Assembly (NCBI RefSeq): GCF_905171775.1
Contig: NC_053489.1
Span: 334,028,089-334,092,088, forward strand
From: Rana temporaria
Lineage: Eukaryota > Chordata > Amphibia > Anura > Ranidae
DNA: 64,000 nt
Reading direction: 5' to 3'
Shown: one piece after another, positions 56,571-64,000 of the stretch
How the letters are laid out: every line of letters starts with the position of its first letter
Numbering within the stretch: the first letter of the stretch is position 1
The notes under the pieces: generated by a model
The model's input: the letters and a program-made list of their open reading frames with translations, nothing else
Told to the model about the DNA's origin: nothing
Database searches by the model: none
Made by a program: the position numbers and the translations under genes

Positions 56571-57760
56571 ATGGCATCCGAACCGGAGGCTTCTCCCCCA
56601 GACATGCCGGATTTAAGCCTTAGTGCCCCTGTTCCTGCGGCCTCCATGGATGCTATGCCGGCAGTCCTTGAGGCGTTTGTTGCCAGGATTGAAGCGGCTA
56701 GTGGCCAGAAGGGGGGTAAAAAGCGCCCCTCCCTCCACCTTCTTCTGGGGATGTCTCTGACACGGAATCGTGCCCTGCTACTGCGTCCGGCCCTGGTTCC
56801 GTTATGTCAGAAGATGCAGGCCTAGCCCACACTGACAGTGAGGATGACTCTGCATCAGGGTCAGCGCATGATAATGCATTTGTTTGGATCTCTTATCACT
56901 GCGGTGTGGGATACTCAAAAACTTGAGGATTCGGCAGAGCTATCAGAGATGCCGGTCCCTTTTGGGTTCCGCAAGCCGCCCCGCACCGCGAAAGTGTTCC
57001 TTATCTGGACAAAATATTGTACAAGGAATGGGATCGGCCGCAGAAAGTTTTTTTCTTACGTTACTCGTTTTGAGGATTTCCTAAAAAAGTGGATCTCTCC
57101 TCCGTCAGTGGACCCCCCTGTGTCCAGACTGAACAAGGCTACCACGTTGCCGGTGGAAGGGGCTCCCGCTTTTAAGGACCCCGCAGATAGGAGAGCTGAG
57201 GCTGTGGCCCGCTCCATGTTCACAGTGGTGGGGTCGGCGGTGAGACCGGTCTTGGCTGGGGCTCTGGTGTCGCAGACACTTACCGAACGAGCAAAGTCGC
57301 TTCTGCAGGAGCTGGAGGCGCAGAATGCTTCGGAGCTCTGTGTGGACCTGGCCGACCAGTTCTAGTCGGCCCTAGACACGCTTCCCCTACTTTCCAGGGT
57401 CTCCGCCTACACGGTGGTGTTATGCCGCCTTGTGTGGCTGAAGTGTTGTGTTGTTCTGCGGACCAGTCCTCTAAAAAGGCCTTGGTGGACTTACCCTTTA
57501 AGGGTGAACGGCTTTTTGGGGCATCTCTGGATGACCTCATAAAAGATGCCACGGGAGGTAAGAGCACTCTGCTCCCACAGTCTGGTAAAGGTAAGGAGCC
57601 TCGCCGTAAGCAGGGGCCCTCCTTTACCGCCCCCAAACATTTTTTTCGCCCACCCGGAAACGTTTCCAGGGTGCTAAGGGGCCCGCTGAAGGGCAGAAGC
57701 GCCCCTGGTACCGCAAGCCCAACAAGCCTGCGGATAAGCCTGCTTCCGCATGAAGGTCTG
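56571..57760 (+). pseudogene. DIRS-E gag-like ORF, frameshifted
   Basis: The ATG at 56571 (Met-Ala-Ser-Glu-Pro-Glu) opens a Pro/Ala-rich N terminus. A frame change near 56830 leads to 56838-57365: Arg-Leu-Asn-Lys-Ala-Thr-Thr-Leu-Pro (about 57127), Phe-Lys-Asp-Pro-Ala-Asp-Arg-Arg-Ala-Glu-Ala-Val (about 57170). After a stop at 57363, the frame from 57422 carries Asp-Leu-Pro-Phe-Lys-Gly-Glu-Arg-Leu-Phe-Gly and Thr-Gly-Gly-Lys-Ser-Thr-Leu-Leu-Pro-Gln. This C-terminal domain is the one related to vertebrate LAP2-alpha. Three lesions prevent a full gag product. Confidence 0.8.
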
Positions 57761-57810
57761 CCCCCGCCCGTGTCTCGGGTGGGGGGCCGACTTCGCAAAT
57801 TCGCGGCTCG

Positions 57811-58700
57811 GTGGAGGTCCTCTCTTTCGACCGATGGGTTTGCAAAGTAGTTTCCTCGGGGTACAAGATCGAGTTTCTCTCTTGTCCACAAACAGATTTT
57901 TTCCTTCCAACCTCCAGCTTCCTCGAACGCCCGGAAGCCCTGTTAGGGGCTGTGCAGGATCTGCTGGTCAGGGGAGTGATTGTGCCGGTTCCTTCAGTGG
58001 AACGGTTTCAGGGGTTTTACTCCAATCTGTTTGTAGTACCCAAGAAGGAAGGGGTCCGTCCAATCCTGGATCTCAAGGCCCTCAACTGTTTTGTCAAGGT
58101 GCAAAAGTTCAAGATGGAGTCGGTTCGCTCTGTAGTGGCGGCACTCCATCAGGGGGGTTTTCTGGCATCCTTGGATATCAAGGACGCGTACCTGCATATC
58201 CCCATATGCGCAAGACACCAAAGATTTCTGCGCTTTGCGATCGGAGAGGACCACTTTTAATTTGTGGCCCTCCCTTTGGGCCTGGCCTCGGCACCACGGG
58301 TTTTCACCAAGGTGCTCGCCCCGATTCTGGCCCTGCTGAGGCAGCGCGGAATCGCTATTGTAGGATACCGGGACGACCTTCTTCTGAGAGCTTCCTCAAG
58401 CTCAGAGTTAGAAGAGGATGTGTCTATCACCTGCCAGACCCTACGGGAATTCGGTTGGCTACTGAATGTCCAGAAGTCAGTGTTGGTACCGTCTCAATGG
58501 CTGGAGTATCTGGGGTTGGTCCTGGATTCCTCTGAGGCGAGATTTTTCCTCCCAACGGAAAAACTACAGACACTGCGATCTGCGGTGCAGCGGTTGGCGA
58601 CCCAGAAGTGGTTGTCGTTTCGCTTTTGCATGAGGGTTCTGGGACTGATAGTGGCCTCTTTCGAGGCGGTTCCGTATGCTCAATTCCACACTCGAGTGTT
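57811..58700 (+). pseudogene. DIRS-E reverse transcriptase, one nonsense codon
   Basis: A 149-codon frame includes Pro-Lys-Lys-Glu-Gly-Val-Arg-Pro-Ile-Leu-Asp-Leu-Lys (about 58040) and Leu-Asp-Ile-Lys-Asp-Ala-Tyr-Leu-His-Ile (first catalytic Asp, about 58172). A TAA at 58258 stands where DIRS-C has CAA. The same frame continues with Leu-Ala-Ser-Ala-Pro-Arg-Val-Phe-Thr-Lys and Gly-Tyr-Arg-Asp-Asp-Leu (about 58362; the consensus is Tyr-Leu-Asp-Asp, so Leu is replaced by Arg but both Asp remain). The thumb block follows (Leu-Glu-Tyr-Leu-Gly-Leu, about 58503). It copies the element RNA; this copy is interrupted once. Confidence 0.87.
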
Positions 58701-59190
58701 ACAGAAAGAGATTCTGTCGCGTTGGGACAAGCTCCCTTCGTCTCTGGATTGCCAGGTCCGGGTGAGCCGTCTGGTCAGGTCCTCCCTAGGTCCTCCCTCT
58801 CTGGTACTTTGGACCGGGAAATCGATTCTGCCATGCCATTGGACTTTGGTCATGACGAATGCCAGCCTCTCTGGCTGGGGGGGTGTCTGGGGTGTCCAGT
58901 CAGCCCAGGGGCGCTGGACTCAGGAGAAGTCCCGCCTACCAATCAATGTCCTGGAGCTCCGGGTGGTCTCTGTGTCTGCAGGACCGTCCGGTCAGGATCC
59001 AGTCCGACAATGCCACGGCTGTGGCGTATGTCGATCATCAAGGGGGCTCACGGAGCTCGGCTGCAGTGACGGCTGCATCCTCCGGTGGGCCGAAAGGTAC
59101 GTTCCGGCTCTGTCGGCCATGTACATTCCGGGGGTGCAGAACTGGCAGGCCGACTACCTAAGTCGCCAAACGCTAGACCAAGGAGAATGG
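58701..59190 (+). pseudogene. DIRS-E RNase H
   Basis: The first catalytic position reads Thr-Asn-Ala-Ser (about 58856) instead of Thr-Asp-Ala-Ser. Gly-Trp-Gly-Gly-Val-Trp-Gly and Asn-Val-Leu-Glu-Leu (catalytic Glu, about 58950) follow in frame. The Gln-Ser-Asp-Asn-Ala-Thr-Ala-Val block (about 59000) is in another frame, and the end Ala-Asp-Tyr-Leu-Ser-Arg (about 59150) returns. So one catalytic residue is changed and a frameshift pair is present. Confidence 0.8.
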
Positions 59191-59563
59191 TCGCTACACC
59201 CGGAAGTGTTTCGGAGTCTGTGCCAAAAATGGGGCACTCCCAGATGTGGATCTTCTGGCGTCCCGTCTCAATCGGAAGGTGTCACGGTTCGTGGCCAGGT
59301 TAAAAGACCCGTGGGCGGACGCGTCAGACGCGTTGGTGGCACCATGGGGTCGCCTAATCTACGCCTTCCCTCCTCTGAAGCTTCTTCCCTGCCTGCTGCG
59401 CAGAGTGGAAGCCGAGGGGATACCAACAATCCTGATCGCCCCGGATTGGCGGCGCCGTCCCTGGTACGCGGACCTGGTGCATCTGGTGGTAGACGTCCCT
59501 TGGCGTCTACCCCTGAGAGAAGATCTTCTGTCGCAGGGTCCTATCTTTCACCCTGCTTTATAG
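59191..59563 (+). pseudogene. DIRS-E linker domain
   Basis: An open segment (59246-59563) of about 105 codons: Met-Asp-Leu-Leu-Ala-Ser-Arg-Leu-Asn, Trp-Gly-Arg-Leu-Ile-Tyr-Ala-Phe-Pro-Pro, Ile-Leu-Ile-Ala-Pro-Asp-Trp-Arg-Arg-Arg-Pro-Trp-Tyr. The block is conserved among DIRS copies here (16360 in DIRS-C) between RNase H and recombinase; its role is not known. Confidence 0.7.
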
Positions 59564-60302
59564 TCGCTGGCTTTAACGGCGTGGCTGAGAGCCAGGTGCT
59601 GAAAGGCCGAGGCCTGTTGGACTCTGTGATTTCTACCATGCTACGTGCACGGAAGTCTACTTCACGGAGGATTTACCATCGTAGGTGGAAGGCTTACATC
59701 TCTGTGTGAGGAGATGAATTGGCACAGACGGGTTTCTGAACTGGTGGACTTGTCTTGCAAGGCTCCTTTCTTGGTCATCCACAAGGACAAGGTGGTGCTG
59801 CGGCCGCGGCCACGGCCGCAGCCGTCATTCCTTCCAAAGTTTGTTTCGGCTTTTTACATTAATGAGGACATTGTTCTTCCATCCTTATGTCCTCGCCTGA
59901 AGAACCCGAAGGAGGCCACGTTGCATTCCTTGGACGTGGTTCGAGCCCTACGGGTGTACTTGTCTGCTACGGCTCCGTTTCGAAAGTCGGATTCACTGTT
60001 CGTGTTGGTGACCGGTCCTAAAACGTCTGGTGGTCTCGTCGGCCACCATTTCTAGGTGGATCCGACAGGTCGTGCTTCAGGCCTATGCCCTAAAGGGGCG
60101 GGCCCCTCCCTTTCCGGTTACGGCGCATTTGACTAGGGCGACTGGTGTCTCTTGGGCTTTCCGCCATCAAGCGTCTGTTTTACAGGTGTGTAAGGCAGCG
60201 ACCTGGTCGTCGGTCCACACCTTCTCAAAGTTTTACAAGGTGGATGTGAGTGCATCTTCGGATGCCTCCTTTGGCCGCAAGGTTTTACAGGCAGCTGTTT
60301 AA
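59564..60302 (+). pseudogene. DIRS-E tyrosine recombinase with internal deletion
   Basis: The start (Ser-Thr-Met-Leu-Arg-Ala-Arg-Lys-Ser-Thr, about 59630) is followed by a jump: from Cys-Glu-Glu-Met-Asn-Trp-His (about 59710) directly to Arg-Arg-Val-Ser-Glu-Leu (about 59731). About 260-300 bases present in DIRS-C and DIRS-D are missing, which removes most of the core-binding domain. The catalytic residues that remain are intact: Arg before Val-Ser-Glu-Leu, His-Leu-Thr-Arg (about 60127) and Phe-Tyr-Lys-Val-Asp with the nucleophile Tyr (about 60230). A frameshift near 60030 lies between them. Confidence 0.85.
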
Positions 60303-60404
60303 GGTTGAAGTTCCTATGTTGAGGAACTCTGGTTTGTTTGGGGTGAAGTTCGGTTTGCTGTGTTTTCCCACCCCCTCGAAAATGTTTGACACTGCTTGGG
60401 GACG

Positions 60405-60519
60405 TCCCTAAGGTCAATTGCTGCTTTGTCCGTCCATGAACGGAAGAGAAAATAGGATTTTTGTACTCGCCATAAAATCCATTTCTCTGAGTTCATGGAC
60501 GGACACAGCACCCTCCCCT
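60405..60519 (+). repeat. DIRS-E internal complementary region
   Basis: GTCCGTCCATGAACGGAAGA joined through GAAAATAGGATTTTTGTACT to CGCCATAAAATCC, then GAGTTCATGGACGGACACAG. It is complementary to both outer ends. Confidence 0.82.
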
Positions 60520-60753
60520 CCTTTTGTTTGTACTGCTTGTTACGAACTGGGGCTGCATGAGGCAGAGAGAGGGATGTACCCGGGGGATCCGCCCCCTGGG
60601 AGGTACTGTGTGAAGTGTTTTAACACTTAAAGTGCTGATTTCTGCCTAGTCCAGCTCCTAAAAGGAAGGATTATACCCCTAAGGTCAATTGCTGTTGTGT
60701 CCGTCCATGAACTCAAAGAAATGGATTTTACGGTTAGTACAAAAATCCTATTT
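60520..60753 (+). repeat. DIRS-E right inverted terminal repeat
   Basis: Starts CCTTTTGTTTGTACTGCTTG, includes GGGATGTACCCGGGGGATCC and TTTCTGCCTAGTCCAGCTCC, and ends with the GTACAAAAATCCTATTTC border. Confidence 0.88.
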
Positions 60754-61290
60754 CAGCCTCATCAGAGGTTCCTGCGAATTGCAGTAGGGGAACGTAATTT
60801 CCAGTTGTGGCACTGTTCTTCGGGCTTGCCCCTGCACCTTGGGTATTTACAAAGTTCCTAGCACCTGTACTGAGTCTTTTAGGGGGCCCTGGGGATCTTG
60901 GTGCTCGGATACTTGGGCGACCTCCTGCTCAGAGATCGCTCGCTACTGGCCCTGGAACACAGTGTAGCCTGCACAGTGAGGTATTTAGGAAACATGGGCT
61001 GGGTCATAAATACCAAAAAGTCAACCTTGAGACCAGCTCAGAGTCTTGAGTATTTAGGTCTGATCCTGGATACAGGCAAAGGTATTTCTGCCACCCGTAT
61101 GGATCTGTGCCCTGAAGGGTAAGGGGTACCAGGCATTCGGCTCTGTAGGAGTCTTCTAGGAAGGATGGTGTGCTCCTTCGAGGCAGTTCCCTACGCTCAA
61201 TTCCATTCCAGGCCTATACAACAAAACATATTTTCGGCTTGGAACAGGAGCACAAGCCCTGGATTACCCCATGTCCTCATCTCCCTGGGC
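60754..61290 (+). pseudogene. DIRS-F reverse transcriptase, second part
   Basis: The palm motif position reads Gly-Tyr-Leu-Gly-Asp-Leu-Leu-Leu-Arg-Asp (about 60904), so the first Asp of YLDD is Gly. Gly-Trp-Val-Ile-Asn-Thr-Lys-Lys-Ser-Thr-Leu and Leu-Glu-Tyr-Leu-Gly-Leu-Ile-Leu-Asp follow (about 60995-61070). It is inactive. Confidence 0.78.
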
Positions 61291-61298
61291 ACGCTTAA

Positions 61299-61815
61299 CC
61301 ACATAAGACCCGGACCTTTAGGCAGGTAAAGGACCCGGTCAGTTTTTGCGATTCGGCACTGCGTCGCTTTAACTTACAATTGCGCGGTCATGCGACGTGG
61401 CTCCCAAACAAAATTGGCGTCCTTTTTTTTCCCCACAAATGGAGCTTTCTTTTGGTGGTATTTGATCACCTCTGCGGTTTTATTTTTTTGCGCTCTAAAC
61501 AAAAATAGAGCGACAATTTCGAAAAAATATCATTTTTTTTTTAACTTGTTGCTATAATAAAAATCCCCCAAAAATATATAAAAAAAAAGTTTTCCTCAGT
61601 TTAGAACGATACGTATTCTTCTACCTATTATTGCTAAAAAAAAATCTAAGCGTTTATCGATTGGTTTGCGCAAAATTTATAGCGTTTACAAAATAGGGGA
61701 TAGTTTTTATTGCATTTTTATTATTTATTTTTTATTTTTTTACTACTAATGGCGGCAATCAGCGTTTTTATTTTTTTTTCGTGACTGCGACATTATGGCA
61801 GACACATCGGACAAT
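61299..61815. mobile_element. piggyBac-type MITE, truncated by a Tc1 element
   Basis: It follows TTAA at 61295-61298 (CCACATAAGACCCGGACC). The sequence is in the opposite orientation to the 31275 copy (GGTTTGCGCAAAA, CCACAAATGGAGCTTTC). It breaks off at about 61815 (GACACATCGGACAATT). Confidence 0.8.
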
Positions 61816-62342
61816 TATGACTATGAAAATTGTAGCTTCACACTAAAGGCATCAAAACTATGAATTGACACATGGTGAAGGGATGGACTCTACATGCTTG
61901 GTTCCCACCGTGAAGCATGGAGGAGGAGGAGGAGGAGGTGTGGGGGTGCTTTGCTGGTGACACTGTTGGGGATTTATTTAAAATTGAAGGCATACTGAAC
62001 CAGCATGGCTTCCACAGCATCTTGCAGCGGCATGCTATTCCATCCAGTTTACATTTAGTTGGACCATCATTTATTTTTCAACAGTACAATGACCCCAAAC
62101 ACACCTCTAGGCTGTGTAAGGGCTATTTGACCAAGCAGTAATCAAAGCAAAAGGTGGCTACTTTGAAGAACCTAGAATATGAAATATATTTTCAGTTGTT
62201 TCACACTTTTTTTGTTATGTATAATTCCACATGTGTTAATTCATAGTTTTGATGCCTTCAGTGTGAATCTACAATTTTCATAGTCATGAAAATAAAGAAA
62301 ACTCTTTGAATGAGAAGTTGTGTCCAAACTTTTGGTCTGTAC
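61816..62342 (+). mobile_element. Deleted Tc1-like element with transposase remnant
   Basis: Near 61822, TATGACTATGAAAATTGTAG mirrors CTACAATTTTCATAGTCATG near 62270, so inverted repeats bracket it; the right end is GTGTCCAAACTTTTGGTCTG. Inside, 61917-62141 reads as the end of a Tc1 transposase: Gly-Asp-Thr-Val-Gly-Asp-Leu, and Phe-Ile-Phe-Gln-Gln-Tyr-Asn-Asp-Pro-Lys-His-Thr (second catalytic Asp, about 62090). The N-terminal half and the C-terminal acidic motif are deleted. The GGAGGAGGAGG run at 61919 is a local slip. Confidence 0.82.
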
Positions 62343-62673
<331 letters not shown>

Positions 62674-62675
<2 letters not shown>

Positions 62676-63214
62676 ACGTTGTTATCCGGTTAGTCGATTT
62701 AATTGGAACCATAATCGGCCAACTAATGAATGAGAATGAAAATAAATATATTTATATAATATACACACACACTGTACTTTTGAGAATTGCCTTCTCTTTT
62801 TCCCTTTTTTCTTTTTCTTTTAAACTTTTTTTTTTTTTTTTTTTTTTTTTTCCTTTTTTTTTTTTTCACCTTTTTACAGACTCCACACTTTGGATGAAGG
62901 ATAACGGGGGCACAGCAGAATTCACTGTAGGGCATGGGAGTTTTAGAAGTACCCGCACATTTAAATAAAGTAACAAATCGTAGCTGAACTCTAGCTCACA
63001 CTTTATAATCAGTTACAGTTCATTTCATTTGGAATAAAGGTTTTGCAGCTGCTCTGCCCCTCTCCTCTATCATCTGAGGATGCCGGCGGACTTGGAGTCT
63101 GCGGTACCTGCCGCTGGGCTTCTGCTCTGTGTAATCGCAATGGGAGTGAGCCTCGGGTGGCAGGCACGCATGCACACACTCCCTACCCGGAAGAGGCGAA
63201 AAGCACACACACAC

Positions 63215-63259
<45 letters not shown>

Positions 63260-63420
63260 GCCCTGTAGCAGTAAAACTGCTATTGGGCAGACCTAAACTG
63301 GTTAGATTGTTCAGATTTAGTAGGAGTGGGCTAGAAATAGTTGAAATACCATGTAGGGATGAATATGGTTTTACATTTTGACTCTAGATGCCTTAAATAC
63401 ATCTGTATGCTTTGTTTTAG
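62674..63420 (+). other. tdrd7 intron with T-rich tract and (TG)n
   Basis: A pyrimidine-rich tract lies at 62785-62870, and (TG)n at about 63222-63256. No gene was supported; a false exon candidate is discussed under rejected items. TTTGTTTTAG ends the intron. Confidence 0.6.
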
Positions 63421-63629
63421 CTAATGAGATGCAGTCTGGCAAACCTGCGCTGCTTGGTAATTTCCATCCTAATCTCCCAGTGATTCAGAGCAACCTGCGT
63501 GATTTGTTCAGCAAGCACAGTGATGGAGTTTTACTGTCCAGGTTGCCTCAGATGTATAAGGAGACCTTCAAACATGATTTAAATGATGAAGCGCTGAAAC
63601 AGATTGTTAATTGGACGCACATTTGCAAG
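63421..63629 (+). CDS. tdrd7: tdrd7 exon: second LOTUS (OST-HTH) domain
   Basis: This 209-base exon is bounded by GTTTTAG/CT and AAG/GTATGG. With the single base from the previous exon it begins Ala-Asn-Glu-Met-Gln. The LOTUS fold signature is clear: Ile-Gln-Ser-Asn-Leu-Arg-Asp-Leu (helix 1), Lys-His-Ser-Asp-Gly-Val-Leu-Leu-Ser-Arg-Leu-Pro (the Gly-Ile-Trp-Ile-Ser-Lys-Leu-Pro turn of mammalian TDRD7), Met-Tyr-Lys-Glu-Thr-Phe-Lys-His-Asp-Leu-Asn and Trp-Thr-His-Ile-Cys. LOTUS domains bind RNA G-quadruplexes or the helicase Vasa in related proteins. It ends in phase 0. Tudor domains would follow to the right. Confidence 0.9.
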
Positions 63630-63805
63630 GTATGGATCAGAAGTTTTTTTTTTTGTTTTTTGTTTTTTTTCTGCTTTGTTGTATTTCGCTTTCATAGCAG
63701 CAACTGTTGTTTTTTTTTTTACTTTTTTTGTTTTTTTTCCCACGTTTTCAATAGTTTGTCATTTATATACAGTTTAAAAAGGCATGTTTTGGAGGGTAGA
63801 AATTA
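63630..63805 (+). other. tdrd7 intron start, T-rich
   Basis: T-rich sequence after the donor GTATGG. Nothing else was seen. Confidence 0.6.
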
Positions 63806-64000
63806 GGGCTGTGCGTTAAACGCGATATTAACGGCGTTAACGCAAACCCATGTTAACGCCGTCAATATTTTTGTCGCGCGATTAACGCAGGAGCCCTCGG
63901 GTGGACATGCAGAGTGTGCAGCGGCGCGGCGCGGCTTACCTTTTCGCTGGATTCACAGACAAGTTACTCACCTTGTCCCTGGATCCAGCGATGCCACCCC
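63806..64000. mobile_element. hAT-like repeat, cut by window end
   Basis: It begins TTAGGGCTGTGCGTTAAACG and continues with GCGTTAACGC/GCGTTAACGC-type inverted motifs, a pattern of hAT MITEs with TAGGGCTGTGC termini. The other end is outside the window, so the class is tentative. Confidence 0.5.

Larger units (their letters stand above)
55352..60753 (+). mobile_element. DIRS-E: best-preserved DIRS retrotransposon
   Basis: The complete layout of about 5.4 kb: left inverted terminal repeat (55352-55552), leader, gag (56571-57760), RT (57811-58700), RNase H (about 58780-59190), recombinase (about 59560-60302), internal complementary region (about 60405-60510) and right repeat (about 60520-60753). 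The two repeats agree over GCCCCAGTTCGTAACAAGCA and its complement almost without change, which suggests youth. CTATTTC stands at both junctions (55345-55351 and 60747-60753), and the target RT frame is restored if one copy is removed. Confidence 0.9.
54640..61290 (+). mobile_element. DIRS-F: old DIRS copy split by DIRS-E
   Basis: 54640-55351 has gag-end and RT-start blocks, ending in Phe-Lys-Asp-Ala-Asp-Leu-His-Val-Pro-Ile (about 55320-55349). 60754-61290 resumes with His-Gln-Arg-Phe-Leu-Arg-type sequence (about 60765) and the palm and thumb blocks. No terminal repeats are present. The right side is cut by a piggyBac MITE at 61299. Its RT is nearer to DIRS-A than to DIRS-E in wording of the motifs. 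Confidence 0.7.

Noticed and set aside
62870..62966. Possible exon after a long pyrimidine tract and ACAG at 62876-62879
   Set aside because: The open frame (Thr-Leu-Trp-Met-Lys-Asp) has no donor, ends in a stop near AATAAAG and does not fit the phase needed between the exons at 45791 and 63421, which join directly.

Overview
This window is eukaryotic, non-coding-rich vertebrate DNA, most likely from a ranid or other large-genome frog. Three things point there: four spliced exons that match the tudor-domain protein TDRD7, abundant DIRS tyrosine-recombinase retrotransposons, and many TTAA-flanked piggyBac and Kolobok-like MITEs together with hAT, Harbinger, Tc1 and L1 copies of the kind that fill anuran introns. 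No prokaryotic gene or operon is present.

Host gene. The + strand carries four consecutive internal exons of tdrd7: 30026-30167, 43619-43826, 45791-45876 and 63421-63629. All have AG/GT borders and their reading phases join (0-1, 1-2, 2-1, 1-0) to give 215 codons with no stop. The first exon finishes the N-terminal LOTUS region, the next two encode the linker, and the last encodes the second LOTUS (OST-HTH) domain. Upstream exons lie left of position 1; the tudor-domain exons lie right of 64000. Everything else is intron.

Layout. 1-1600: MITEs. About 1.6-12.2 kb: an old DIRS element (DIRS-A), broken by piggyBac MITEs, a hAT element, a second DIRS (DIRS-B, which carries a retrotransposed tRNA-Lys with its CCA tail), a small hAT and an L1-type fragment. 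12.2-29.1 kb: DIRS-C with gag, RT, RNase H and recombinase remnants. Inside it sits DIRS-D, which retains only the recombinase, and inside DIRS-D is a 9.2 kb TTAA-flanked piggyBac with a nearly intact transposase and large internal repeat arrays. 30.8-33.2 kb: an L1 fragment with a MITE in its stop codon. 34.8-39.2 kb: a second, older piggyBac on the minus strand. 40-41.6 kb: DIRS-G relic. 46.2-47.1 kb: a hAT MITE. 47.9-49.1 kb: an L1 relic. 49.2-54.6 kb: Tc1 relics hosting a hAT element that hosts an almost complete Harbinger with both of its genes. 54.6-61.3 kb: DIRS-F, split by the best-preserved DIRS (DIRS-E). 61.3-63.3 kb: MITE, Tc1 and microsatellites. The window ends inside another hAT-like repeat.

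How it fits together. The nested order gives a relative history: DIRS-A, then DIRS-C, then DIRS-D, then piggyBac on the left; Tc1, then hAT, then Harbinger on the right. The piggyBac MITEs share both ends with the 9.2 kb element and look like internal-deletion derivatives of it or a close relative. No tool was run: family names rest on motifs, termini, target-site duplications and alignment by eye.
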